Source of the DNA: Campylobacteraceae bacterium
GTDB lineage: Bacteria; Campylobacterota; Campylobacteria; Campylobacterales; Sulfurovaceae
Assembly: GCA_027056615.1 (NCBI GenBank)
Contig: JALUKJ010000133.1
Span: forward strand, 1 to 12,609
Reading direction: 5' to 3'
Length of the DNA stretch: 12,609 nucleotides
This document shows positions 1 through 7,417 of this stretch, one piece after another; the first letter of the stretch is position 1, and each line of letters begins with the position of its first letter. A program made the position numbers and the translations under genes. A model generated the notes under the pieces. The model was given only the letters and a program-made list of their open reading frames with translations, did no database searches and was not told the DNA's origin.

Positions 1-123
1 TCCCATGACCTTAGTGTTTGTATACTTCGTCCGATTAGTTTTGCAAATTTTCCTATTGAATACATAATGATATTATATCATAATTTTATAGGAAATAATA
101 GATATATTGTAGCAGTTAATTAA
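1..123 (+). other. unexplained open frame entering from the left edge (possible 3' end of a gene)
   Basis: Reading from base 1 there are 40 codons without a stop, ending at TAA 121-123. The peptide ends in RYIVAVN and I do not recognise it. An open run of this length can arise by chance in AT-rich DNA, so this is only a candidate for the tail of an upstream gene. Its stop overlaps the place where the reading frame of the next gene would have to begin. Nothing else is visible in this stretch. Confidence 0.2.
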
Positions 124-451
124 CCTTAAAAATAAACAAGGGGTAACGTATGACTACCCATTTGATGAAGAGGTTCGTGTTTATCGTATTGCAGAAAAAA
201 TATTTGCTTTGACCAATGAGTCTAAAGAGCCTCTGCGTGTGAACCTAAAGTGTGACCCTATTTATGCTCTTGAACTTCGTTCACTCTATGAGGGGATTTC
301 AGGTGGGTATCATATGAATAAAAAACATTGGAATACCGTTCAGATTGAAGAGAGTGATGTAGATGAAGAGACAATTAAAGAGTTGATAGACCACTCTTAT
401 GAGTTGATTTATAAGAGTTTGACTAAGAAAAAGCGTGAGGCATTGGGGTGA
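119..451 (+). CDS. MmcQ/YjbR family protein, 5' end damaged or with a non-standard start
   Basis: The frame encodes a YjbR/MmcQ-like protein, a small family of about 115-120 residues with a DNA-binding-like fold and no firmly known role. Seen directly: family blocks GVTYDYPFDEE (from about 140), NLKCDP, the strongly conserved GYHMNKKHWNTV, and LIDHSYELI near the C-terminus. Family-like sequence clearly begins upstream of the first usable standard start (TTG at 209), but no ATG, GTG or TTG lies in frame between the TAG at 110-112 and 209. The start given is an ATT at 119, chosen only because it retains the family blocks; it has no clear ribosome binding site. Compared with relatives, about 7-10 N-terminal residues are missing. 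It overlaps the next gene by 4 nt (GTGA), suggesting translational coupling. I think it is a decaying gene; alternatives are a rare start codon or a sequence error at 110-112. Confidence 0.65.
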   Translation: MNLKNKQGVTYDYPFDEEVRVYRIAEKIFALTNESKEPLRVNLKCDPIYALELRSLYEGISGGYHMNKKHWNTVQIEESDVDEETIKELIDHSYELIYKSLTKKKREALG

Positions 452-873
452 TAAAAAAAATTACCCTTATCCGTCACGCTAAAGTCAAAATGGACAATAA
501 AACAAAAATAGACGCTACAGCACTTCCTAAATGGATTTATGACTACGACCATGCCTCTTTAGATGAAGAGAGTTTAGCACCAAAAGAGACTATTAAAGCT
601 GTTGAAAATGCAGATTTTGTTCTAACTAGCAAACTACAAAGAACTATTGATACAGTTCATCTTTTAGATTTGGAGATAGATGAAGAAAATGAGCTTTTTA
701 ATGAAGCTACTGTACCTACAATTAATATTCCATTTTTAAAATTTAGACCTGTTACATGGCTTACACTTATTCGTATTTTTCTTCTGTTTGAGCTTACTCG
801 AACGAGAAGTCGCATAAAAGAGTCAAGAGAAGAGGCAAAAGAGGCAAGTGAATATGTTAATGATACCAATTAG
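448..873 (+). CDS. histidine phosphatase (phosphoglycerate mutase-like) family protein, C-terminally truncated
   Basis: The 141-residue product starts at GTG 448, overlapping the stop of the upstream gene. It opens with the histidine-phosphatase signature LIRHA (catalytic His10, Arg9), then SKLQRTIDT (Arg65 of the phosphate pocket) at 61-69 and FNEA at 84-87, whose Glu is a candidate proton donor. A hydrophobic stretch lies at about 101-116. In this superfamily a second catalytic histidine, usually in a VGHG-type motif, follows a helix like the one at 126-137. Here the protein stops at TAG 871-873 just after that helix, and no frame of the roughly 50 bp before bioD encodes the missing part. 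About 50 residues seem deleted, so phosphatase activity is unlikely. The substrate cannot be inferred. Family assignment is firm; the truncation argument rests on recalled family architecture. Confidence 0.75.
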   Translation: MIKKITLIRHAKVKMDNKTKIDATALPKWIYDYDHASLDEESLAPKETIKAVENADFVLTSKLQRTIDTVHLLDLEIDEENELFNEATVPTINIPFLKFRPVTWLTLIRIFLLFELTRTRSRIKESREEAKEASEYVNDTN

Positions 874-924
874 TTCCTAAATATTTTTGTTTAGATTATA
901 GTATAGTTTTTGTTTAGGGGCTGT

Positions 925-1548
925 TTAGAGAAGATTCTTATCAATCTTCTTTAGATTCCACCAGTTAGGGTAAACAGCATCATAGTATGGTTGTGTTACT
1001 TCTTGAAATATCTCTTCATCTTCAAATATATTAACGCACCAATCAAAATCAATATCTCTACTTTTTAAAGCCTCTATACTTAACTCTGTATCATTAATAC
1101 ATCCAAGTTTTGAAGGTGTTACTAAAAGGGTTTTACAGTTTAACTCTTTTGCTAAATCTATCATCTTGTAATTTTTGGTGAGAGGAACCATTAATCCACC
1201 TGCACCCTCTACAATCAGTAGGTCACAAAGCTCTTGTAATTGAGTTATTTTATCTTTTATCTTTTGAATATCTATTGTTTTATTAATATCGGCACAAAAA
1301 GGAGAAGCAGGAAGTTCAAAAGTATAGGCTGTAATATCTTTAGGTTTAAGGGTAGAGAAATTTGTGTTATGTTTTTGTACGGTTTGTAACAATAGTTTTG
1401 CATCTAAAGGTTCTGTTACTACTCCTGTTTCAATTGGTTTACATACACCAACCAAAATACCTTGTTTACTAAAGCTATCTATTAGTTTTATGGTGGTATA
1501 AGTTTTACCAACATTAGTATTGGTTGCTGTTACAAAAAGCATTTTCAT
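925..1548 (-). CDS. bioD: dethiobiotin synthetase (ATP-dependent)
   Basis: BioD closes the ureido ring of biotin: it carboxylates 7,8-diaminopelargonate with CO2 and ATP to give dethiobiotin, the step before biotin synthase, in the cytoplasm. The 207-residue product has the family's modified P-loop TNTNVGKT (9-16), KPIETG (37-42, substrate and Mg-ATP site) and EGAGGLMVPL (114-123). The length is typical, if slightly short. I chose ATG 1548 because GGAG sits about 7 nt upstream; an in-frame TTG at 1560 would place the start before that ribosome binding site. No other biotin gene is in view, so bioD is detached from the rest of the pathway here. It diverges from clpS across a short gap, and its 3' end converges on the truncated phosphatase gene. 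Confidence 0.95.
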   Translation of the reverse strand: MKMLFVTATNTNVGKTYTTIKLIDSFSKQGILVGVCKPIETGVVTEPLDAKLLLQTVQKHNTNFSTLKPKDITAYTFELPASPFCADINKTIDIQKIKDKITQLQELCDLLIVEGAGGLMVPLTKNYKMIDLAKELNCKTLLVTPSKLGCINDTELSIEALKSRDIDFDWCVNIFEDEEIFQEVTQPYYDAVYPNWWNLKKIDKNLL

Positions 1549-1567
1549 GATGAACTCCAAATTTTAT

Positions 1568-1596
1568 TTGGATTGTAACATAAAATAAGATATACT
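1568..1596 (+). promoter_or_regulatory. candidate promoter of the clpS-clpA-aat-tal operon
   Basis: TTGGAT (1568-1573) and TATACT (1591-1596) are separated by 17 bp, a sigma70-like spacing, and would start transcription around 1603, some 24 nt before the clpS TTG. A second AT-rich hexamer, TATATT at 1606-1611, is a less likely alternative because it overlaps the ribosome binding region. Assignment is by inspection only. Confidence 0.4.
1572..1580 (-). promoter_or_regulatory. candidate bioD promoter (extended -10)
   Basis: On the minus strand the sequence reads TGTTACAAT, a TGn extension plus a TACAAT -10 hexamer, about 24 nt before the bioD ATG and just upstream of its GGAG ribosome binding site. 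A start of transcription near 1565 would give a leader of under 20 nt. There is no convincing -35. It overlaps the putative clpS promoter on the other strand. Confidence 0.4.
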
Positions 1597-1626
1597 ATAT
1601 ATCTTTATATTACAGAGGACAAAATA

Positions 1627-1923
1627 TTGGTAAGAATAGAAGAAGAGGTAGATACACTATTGGCGTTGGATGAGCCAACGCAATACAAAGTACTATTGCA
1701 TAATGATGATTATACAACTATGGAATTTGTTATTGATATTTTAATGAATGTTTTTCATAAAAGTTTAGAAGAGTCTGAAATTATTATGTTAGAGATTCAT
1801 AAATCAGGAAAAGGGGTATGTGGAATTTTTACTTATGAAATTGCAGAAACAAAGGTACATCAGGTCAAAGAGATAGCCAAAAGTAGTGGTTTTCCACTAT
1901 TAGCCACAATGGAAGAAGTATAG
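1627..1923 (+). CDS. clpS: ATP-dependent Clp protease adaptor ClpS
   Basis: ClpS is the N-recognin that binds proteins with destabilising N-terminal residues (Leu, Phe, Tyr, Trp) and delivers them to ClpA. The 98-residue product keeps the pocket residues: YKVLLHNDDYTTMEFV (20-35, with the N-D-D triplet at 26-28 that contacts the substrate amino group) and MLEIHKSGKGVCGIFTYE (54-71, with His58). The tail AETKV is also typical. The start is TTG 1627, set by AGAGGA at 1614-1619 seven bases upstream; no in-frame ATG precedes the conserved core. The N-terminal arm needed for ClpA engagement is short but present. clpA follows after 29 bp, the usual partnership. Use of a TTG start may keep adaptor levels low relative to ClpA; that is inference. 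Confidence 0.95.
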   Translation: MVRIEEEVDTLLALDEPTQYKVLLHNDDYTTMEFVIDILMNVFHKSLEESEIIMLEIHKSGKGVCGIFTYEIAETKVHQVKEIAKSSGFPLLATMEEV

Positions 1924-1952
1924 TATGAGATACATTTTTAAAAGGAGAAAAA

Positions 1953-4166
1953 ATGATAAGTATAGAATTAAATAACATTTTTAGGGAGTCAGTAAAGTTT
2001 GCAAAAGAGAATAGACATGAGTATTTAACTTTAGAGCATATCTTTTTATCTATTTTAAAAAGTAAAGAGGGCAGTGAGATTTTGAGTATGATTGGTGCTA
2101 ATGTTGAAGAGATGAAAATGTTGACACTAAGTTATATTGAAGCAAATAACCCTGTTATGGAAGAGATAGAAGATGTAGAGGAGTATAATCCTTATGAGAC
2201 AGTAACCCTCTCAAATGTTATGAATGATATGGTTAGTCACATCAATGCTTCAGGACGAACTGAAGCAAAGGTTGGAGACCTATTAGCCTCTATCTTTACT
2301 CAAGAGAAGAGCTATGCTTATGCCATTTTAACCCATGAAGGTGTAACTCGTTTAGATGTTTTAGAGGTTATCTCTCATAGTGATATTAGTGATGATGAAG
2401 AGTCTATATCATTTGTTGATGGTGTAGAGGATGAACATTCAAATCTTACAGCTTATACTACTGAATTGGTATCTGTAGCACATGCAGGTAAAATTGACCC
2501 TGTAGTAGGTCGAATAGATGAGATTGACCGTGTAATGCAAACTCTTTGTCGTCGTAAGAAAAACAATCCACTCCTAGTTGGAGAACCAGGAGTTGGTAAA
2601 ACAGCCATTGCTGAGGGACTTGCTCTAAAGATTGCCGAAGATGAAGTTCCAGATATACTTAAAGGTTCATCTATCTTTGGACTAGATTTGGGAGCAATGA
2701 TTTCAGGAACTAAATATAGAGGTGATTTTGAAAAACGTCTTAAAGGTGTATTGAGTGAGATTCAGACCATAGATAAAGCAATTATCTTTATTGATGAGAT
2801 TCATACACTAGTTGGTGCAGGTTCTACCTCTGGTGGAAGTATGGACGCTGCAAATTTACTTAAACCTGCCTTGGCAAGAGGAGAGTTAAAGTGTATAGGA
2901 GCTACGACTTATGCTGAGTTTAGAAACCATTTAGACAAAGACAAAGCACTCTCTCGTCGTTTCTCTAAAATCGATATTGATGAGCCATCAAAAGCAGATA
3001 CTTTAACTATTTTACATGGTATTAAGAGTAAGTATGAAGAGTACCATAAAATCTCTTTTTCAGAAGAGGCGTTACAGTCTGCTGTTGATTTGAGCGTAAA
3101 GTATCTTCATGACCGATTTTTACCAGACAAGGCTATGGATATTATTGATGAGGTTGGAGCTCACTTTATGTTACAAGGCAAATCTGATGTAACAGTTGAG
3201 CGTAGTGATATTGAACAGTCTGTAGCACGAATGTTAAAACTTCCATCAACTGTTGTCTCTTCAGATGATGTCTCTAAGCTACAAGATATGGCAAAATTGA
3301 TTAAGTCTAAGATTATTGGTCAAGATGAGGCTATTGATAAGGTTGTTCACGCTATTAAACGCTCATATGCAGGACTAAACAAAGAGAATGCTCCTATTGG
3401 TTCATTTCTATTTGTTGGACCAACAGGTGTGGGTAAAACAGCTCTTAGTGAGGAGTTAGCAAATAGTATGAATATTCACTTTGAGAGACTTGATATGAGT
3501 GAATATATGGAGAAACACTCAGTAAGTCGTCTTGTTGGAGCTCCTCCTGGGTATGTTGGGTATGAACAAGGTGGACTTTTAACTGAGATGACTAAGAAAA
3601 ACCCTCACATGGTTCTTTTGCTTGATGAGGTTGAAAAGGCTCACCCTGATATTATGAATATCTTACTTCAAGTTATGGATGGTGCTAAGTTAACCGACAA
3701 TAATGGGATGGTAAGTGATTTTAAAAATGTTGTGCTTATTATGACCTCTAACCTTGGAACTAAAGAGGCAAATGTAATGGGCTTCAACAAAGATACATCT
3801 GCTAAAACAGACAATGCTTTAAAAGATTTCTTCTCTCCAGAGTTTAGAAACCGTTTAAGTGGAGTTATTGAGTTTAAACATCTTTCTCTTAAAGTAATTG
3901 AGAAGATTGTTGAAAGAGAAATAGTCAAACTAAATGAGCAGATGGAGAGTAAAAACATTACCATTAAACTTGGTAAAAAAGCACGTACTTATGTGGCTAA
4001 AAAAGGTTACTCTGATGTTTATGGTGCAAGAGAGATTGCAAGAGTTATTGACAATGAGATAAAAGAGGCATTAACAGATGAAATACTATTTGGTAAACTT
4101 AGAGATGGTGGTTCAGTTAAAGTGACTTACAAGCAGGAGAAGTTAGATTTTGTCTTTAACGGATGA
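1953..4166 (+). CDS. clpA: ATP-dependent Clp protease ATP-binding subunit ClpA
   Basis: ClpA is a hexameric AAA+ unfoldase that threads substrates into ClpP, in the cytoplasm. The 737 residues compare with about 758 in E. coli. In order: Clp N domain (about 1-140, ClpS-binding), an acidic linker (145-165), AAA+ module 1 with Walker A GEPGVGKT (210-217), pore loop GTKYRG (252-257) and Walker B IIFIDE, then AAA+ module 2 with Walker A GPTGVGKT (489-496), pore loop GYVG (533-536), LLLDEVEKAH and the D2-small domain. No ClpB-type middle coiled coil is present, which separates it from ClpB/ClpC. The ClpP-docking loop lies before FFSPEFRNRL; there MGF (609-611) occupies the place of the IGL/IGF tripeptide. 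ATG 1953 follows AAGGAGA. The gene overlaps aat by 17 nt, so they are probably coupled. Confidence 0.97.
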   Translation: MISIELNNIFRESVKFAKENRHEYLTLEHIFLSILKSKEGSEILSMIGANVEEMKMLTLSYIEANNPVMEEIEDVEEYNPYETVTLSNVMNDMVSHINASGRTEAKVGDLLASIFTQEKSYAYAILTHEGVTRLDVLEVISHSDISDDEESISFVDGVEDEHSNLTAYTTELVSVAHAGKIDPVVGRIDEIDRVMQTLCRRKKNNPLLVGEPGVGKTAIAEGLALKIAEDEVPDILKGSSIFGLDLGAMISGTKYRGDFEKRLKGVLSEIQTIDKAIIFIDEIHTLVGAGSTSGGSMDAANLLKPALARGELKCIGATTYAEFRNHLDKDKALSRRFSKIDIDEPSKADTLTILHGIKSKYEEYHKISFSEEALQSAVDLSVKYLHDRFLPDKAMDIIDEVGAHFMLQGKSDVTVERSDIEQSVARMLKLPSTVVSSDDVSKLQDMAKLIKSKIIGQDEAIDKVVHAIKRSYAGLNKENAPIGSFLFVGPTGVGKTALSEELANSMNIHFERLDMSEYMEKHSVSRLVGAPPGYVGYEQGGLLTEMTKKNPHMVLLLDEVEKAHPDIMNILLQVMDGAKLTDNNGMVSDFKNVVLIMTSNLGTKEANVMGFNKDTSAKTDNALKDFFSPEFRNRLSGVIEFKHLSLKVIEKIVEREIVKLNEQMESKNITIKLGKKARTYVAKKGYSDVYGAREIARVIDNEIKEALTDEILFGKLRDGGSVKVTYKQEKLDFVFNG

Positions 4167-4872
4167 TTACTATTTACCATCATTAAGAACTGCACATATT
4201 TTTCCCTCAGCTAGAAATGCTAGTGAAGAGGGACTTGTAGCTTATGGTGGAGACTTAAATCCAAACCGTATTTTAAAAGCCTATCGAGAGGGGATTTTTC
4301 CTTGGTATGCTGAGGGAGACCCAATTTTATGGTGGTCTCCAAATCCACGTCTTTTACTCTTTCCCCAAGATTTTAAAATCAATAAATCATTTCGTCGAGT
4401 TCTTCGTAACAAAGGTTTTGAGATAAAGTTTGACCATGCTTTTGAAGAGGTAATTACCCATTGTGCTAATGTACCTAGAGATGGACAAGATGGTACATGG
4501 TTAACAAATGAGATGAAAGAGGCATATATTGAGCTTCATAAAATGGGATTTGCTCACTCTGTTGAAACATATCTTGATAGTGAGTTAGTTGGGGGACTTT
4601 ATGGTATTGCTATGGGGGGTGGATTTTTTGGGGAGTCGATGTTTTCACTCACTTCTAATGCTTCTCGCGTTTCTCTTTGTGCATTAAGTAGTATTTGTGT
4701 TGAAAGAAGTTATGATTTTATTGATTGTCAAGTACCAACACCTCACATGATAAATTGGGGGGCAAAATTGGTTGAACGAGATGATTTTTTAGACTTATTA
4801 AAACAGACATTAGAGAAAAAGACTGATTTTGGTTCATGGAGTAACTGGAGTTGGTCTTATACCAAAAGATAG
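4150..4872 (+). CDS. aat: leucyl/phenylalanyl-tRNA--protein transferase
   Basis: Aat transfers Leu or Phe from aminoacyl-tRNA to the N-terminal Lys or Arg of proteins, creating the N-degron that ClpS recognises. The 240-residue product has the family blocks EEGLVAYGGDL (26-36), GIFPWY (48-53), WWSPNPR (61-67), DGTWLT (114-119), GGLYGIAMGGGFFGESMFS (148-166, the acyltransferase core) and DCQVPTPH. The start is taken as TTG 4150: AGGAGA at 4135-4140 lies nine bases upstream, inside clpA, and the protein then has a normal N-terminus. It overlaps the end of clpA by 17 nt, and tal begins 25 bp after its stop. Sitting directly behind clpS and clpA, it completes a substrate-tagging, recognition and unfolding set. 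ClpP itself is not in the window. Confidence 0.95.
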   Translation: MSLTDDYYLPSLRTAHIFPSARNASEEGLVAYGGDLNPNRILKAYREGIFPWYAEGDPILWWSPNPRLLLFPQDFKINKSFRRVLRNKGFEIKFDHAFEEVITHCANVPRDGQDGTWLTNEMKEAYIELHKMGFAHSVETYLDSELVGGLYGIAMGGGFFGESMFSLTSNASRVSLCALSSICVERSYDFIDCQVPTPHMINWGAKLVERDDFLDLLKQTLEKKTDFGSWSNWSWSYTKR

Positions 4873-4897
4873 TATCAATACAGGGAGTACAAGGGTC

Positions 4898-5893
4898 ATG
4901 GTCAATAGAGATATCAACTTTTCATTATGGTTAGATTTTATAGAGAGAGATTATCTTAAAAATGAGTTTTCAGCATTAATTAAAAAAGGTATTGTGAATG
5001 GAGCAACTTCAAATCCTGCTATATTTGCTAATGCCATTATTACTTCTCCTGCCTATAAAGAGCAACTGACTTCATTGGAAGGAAAATCAGCTAAAGAGAA
5101 GTATGAAGCGTTAGCTGTTCAAGATATTAGAACAGCAGCACAGATGTTACGACCTCTTTATGATGATGGGAATGATGGGTACATTTCTATTGAAGTTGAC
5201 CCTTTTTTATGTAACGATACACAAGGGACTATTGCCGAGGGGAAACGCCTTTTTAAAGCGATTGGTGAACCAAATGTTATGGTAAAAGTTCCTGCAACCC
5301 AAGCAGGATATGAGGCAATGAGTGAGCTTATGGCAGAGGGAATTTCAGTTAATGCAACATTAGTTTTCTCTCCTAAACAAGCGACACAATGTTTTAAAGC
5401 AATGACTAAAGGAATAGCCAAAGGTGAAAAGTATGGTGCGTGTCGTGTTGAGGGTGTTATCTCTGTCTTTGTAAGTCGTTTTGACCGTGCTTTAGATGCT
5501 CAATTGGAACAAGCAGGGATTGAGCCTTCTAAAACAGGAATCTACAACGCAGCTAAAATCTATAATATGATTGAGGGTAATGAAGTTCCTAATATTAGAG
5601 CCTTATTTGCTAGTACAGGGGTAAAGGGTGATAACTTAGCTCCAAACTACTATATTAAAGGGCTTATTGCAGAACACTCAGTTAATACAGCTCCTCTAAA
5701 AACAATTGAAGCACATATTGCTACTAATGACCGTGCAGAAGTTTTACCAATAGAAAATAGTATAATAAATGGTTATTTTATGAATCTTGAAGAGAATGGC
5801 TTTAATATGGATAAAATCTATAAACAACTTTTAGATGAAGGTCTTATTGCCTTTGAAGAGTCATTTAAAGATATGTTAAATAAGATTGCATAG
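4898..5893 (+). CDS. tal: transaldolase
   Basis: Transaldolase moves a dihydroxyacetone unit between sedoheptulose 7-phosphate and glyceraldehyde 3-phosphate in the non-oxidative pentose phosphate pathway. The 331-residue product carries NGATSNPAIF (34-43), YISIEVDP (95-102) and VMVKVPAT, in which Lys130 is the expected Schiff-base lysine; later, INATLVFS-like NATLVFS and VSVFVSRFDRALD-like FVSRFDRALD are also seen. The N-terminal block NFSLWLDFIERDYL is like that of Campylobacter transaldolases, which guided the choice of ATG 4898. An ATG at 4829 in the same frame would add 23 residues coded inside aat and unlike the family. Purine-rich GGGAG precedes the chosen start by about ten bases. It is the fourth gene of the clpS operon; its metabolic role has no evident tie to the N-degron genes and may only be shared transcription. 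Confidence 0.93.
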   Translation: MVNRDINFSLWLDFIERDYLKNEFSALIKKGIVNGATSNPAIFANAIITSPAYKEQLTSLEGKSAKEKYEALAVQDIRTAAQMLRPLYDDGNDGYISIEVDPFLCNDTQGTIAEGKRLFKAIGEPNVMVKVPATQAGYEAMSELMAEGISVNATLVFSPKQATQCFKAMTKGIAKGEKYGACRVEGVISVFVSRFDRALDAQLEQAGIEPSKTGIYNAAKIYNMIEGNEVPNIRALFASTGVKGDNLAPNYYIKGLIAEHSVNTAPLKTIEAHIATNDRAEVLPIENSIINGYFMNLEENGFNMDKIYKQLLDEGLIAFEESFKDMLNKIA

Positions 5894-5915
5894 AGTTTAA
5901 TTAAGTTTGTAACTA

Positions 5916-5921
5916 TATAAT
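5916..5921 (+). promoter_or_regulatory. candidate promoter -10 of the symporter gene
   Basis: A perfect TATAAT lies 23 bp after the tal stop, in an AT-rich run with no clear -35, as is common in Campylobacterota. Transcription would begin near 5928. That gives a 28-nt leader for the ATG at 5956 but almost none for the ATG at 5935, supporting the later start. Confidence 0.5.
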
Positions 5922-5955
5922 CTATTTTTGATAAATGATTATAAAGGTCAACAAC

Positions 5956-7407
5956 ATGAATGAACTATTTTTGGCAATAAATAAATTTTTTGAAAATGTC
6001 CTCTTTTTCGACATATTTTTTGGACAAGTAGAGGGAACTACTTTTCCATTTGTAGTTGCATGGCTTATTGTAGGTGGGGTCTATTTGACCTTTAAAATGG
6101 GTTTTGTTAACCTTAGAATGTTTAAACACTCATTTGATATTGTAAGAGGACGTTATAAAACTAAAGATGATAGAGGTCTTATTACCCCTTTTCAATCTCT
6201 CTCTACAGCACTTTCAGCTACAGTTGGTATTGGTAATATTGCAGCTGTCTCCATTGCTATCTCTTGGGGTGGAGCAGGGGCTGCATTTTGGATGATATTG
6301 GCAGGTTTTTTAGGTATGACACTTAAGTTTACAGAGGTAACTTTGTCTGTAAAACATAGAGAGTTTTTACCAGATGGAACGATTATGGGTGGGGGTATGG
6401 AGTACCTTTCACGAGGAGTAGCACAGAAAGGTATGCCTAGATTAGGTAAATATTTAGCTATTGTTTTTGCTTTTTTTATGGTTTTAGGAGCATTAGGAGC
6501 AGGAAATCTTTTTCAAATCTCTCAATCTTTAGCGATTGTTCAGACACATATTCCTTTTATTAATGAGCATGGTTATGTTTTTGGTCTCTTTATGGCTTTT
6601 ATTACAGGTTTAGTGATTATAGGTGGTATTAAACGTATTGCACATGTTGCTGAAGCTATAGTACCTCTGATGGTTATCTTCTACTTGTTGATGGTTAGTT
6701 GGGTACTATATGTTCACTTTGCTGATATACCTCATGCTTTTGGGCTTATTGTCTCTGAGGCATTTCACCCTACAGCAGTAGCAGGTGGTGTTGCTGGAGC
6801 AATGGTTCAAGGTTTTCAAAGAGCAGTATTTTCAAATGAAGCAGGACTTGGTTCAGCAGGTATTGCTCACTCTGTTGCTAAAGTAAAATACCCTGTACGT
6901 CAAGGAATGGTATCTCTATATGAACCATTTATTGATACCATTATAGTTTGTACTATGACAGCTTTAGTTGTTATCTTAACAGGAACATACACTGGTGGAA
7001 CAGAAGCCTTAGATGCTGCGATTGCTGCTAAACAGGGTTCAGTTATTACCTCTACAGCTTTTGGTTCAGTAGTCTCTTGGTTTCCTAATATTTTAGGTAT
7101 TGCTATTTTTCTATTTGCTTTTTCAACAATGATTTCTTGGTCATACTATGGAGAGAGAGCATGGGTTTATCTTTTTGGTTCAAAGACATCTATTATCTAT
7201 AAACTCATTTTTCTAGGTTGTATTGTTATTGCAACAGTAACAAATACAGGATTAATGGTAGATTTCTCTTCAACTCTATTTTTAGCATTAGCTGTGCCAA
7301 ATATATTTGGACTTTTACTAATGTCAGGCGATGTTAGAGAGATGTTAACTGATTATTTAAAGAAGTTAAAGTCAGGTGAATTAGATGCCGAGGCGATAAG
7401 GGATTAA
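5956..7407 (+). CDS. sodium:alanine/glycine symporter family protein (AgcS)
   Basis: This is an inner-membrane carrier of the AgcS family, which imports alanine, glycine or related small amino acids with Na+. The 483-residue protein is almost wholly hydrophobic, with about ten or eleven membrane segments. Signatures are FQSLSTALSATVGIGN (79-94), TEVTLSVKHRE (126-136), and the hallmark GFQRAVFSNEAGLGSAGIAH (286-305). A charged cytoplasmic tail (KLKSGELDAEA) ends it. I chose ATG 5956 because AAAGG lies eight bases upstream; an in-frame ATG at 5935 falls next to the predicted transcription start and adds only MIIKVNN. It appears to be its own transcription unit, ending in a hairpin shared with the 3' end of efp. 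The exact substrate cannot be told from sequence. Confidence 0.92.
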   Translation: MNELFLAINKFFENVLFFDIFFGQVEGTTFPFVVAWLIVGGVYLTFKMGFVNLRMFKHSFDIVRGRYKTKDDRGLITPFQSLSTALSATVGIGNIAAVSIAISWGGAGAAFWMILAGFLGMTLKFTEVTLSVKHREFLPDGTIMGGGMEYLSRGVAQKGMPRLGKYLAIVFAFFMVLGALGAGNLFQISQSLAIVQTHIPFINEHGYVFGLFMAFITGLVIIGGIKRIAHVAEAIVPLMVIFYLLMVSWVLYVHFADIPHAFGLIVSEAFHPTAVAGGVAGAMVQGFQRAVFSNEAGLGSAGIAHSVAKVKYPVRQGMVSLYEPFIDTIIVCTMTALVVILTGTYTGGTEALDAAIAAKQGSVITSTAFGSVVSWFPNILGIAIFLFAFSTMISWSYYGERAWVYLFGSKTSIIYKLIFLGCIVIATVTNTGLMVDFSSTLFLALAVPNIFGLLLMSGDVREMLTDYLKKLKSGELDAEAIRD

Positions 7408-7417
7408 TTTCCTTATC
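7395..7417 (+). terminator. candidate terminator between the symporter gene and efp
   Basis: GATAAGG (7395-7401) pairs with CCTTATC (7411-7417), with the stem extended inward by a G-T and an A-T pair around a 5-nt loop. On the + strand it is followed by a T-rich run (TTATTTAGCTTTTT). The stem overlaps the last codons of the symporter gene and abuts the efp stop. On the minus strand no T-run follows, so it probably serves mainly the + transcript. Confidence 0.5.

Noticed and set aside
150..212. Small ORF starting at ATG 150 behind a good AAGGGG ribosome site
   Set aside because: The 20-residue peptide is out of frame with clear YjbR-family sequence covering the same bases, and matches nothing I know. 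A leader peptide is possible but unsupported.
657..869. Open frame on the minus strand within the phosphatase gene
   Set aside because: It is fully antisense to a recognised family, low-complexity and serine-rich, with no independent support.
876..917. Possible terminator between the phosphatase gene and bioD (CCTAAA...TTTAGG)
   Set aside because: Only 5-6 bp of AT-rich pairing with a long or mismatched loop; too weak to call.
3668..3964. Minus-strand open frame inside clpA
   Set aside because: Antisense shadow of the well-conserved D2 domain of ClpA.
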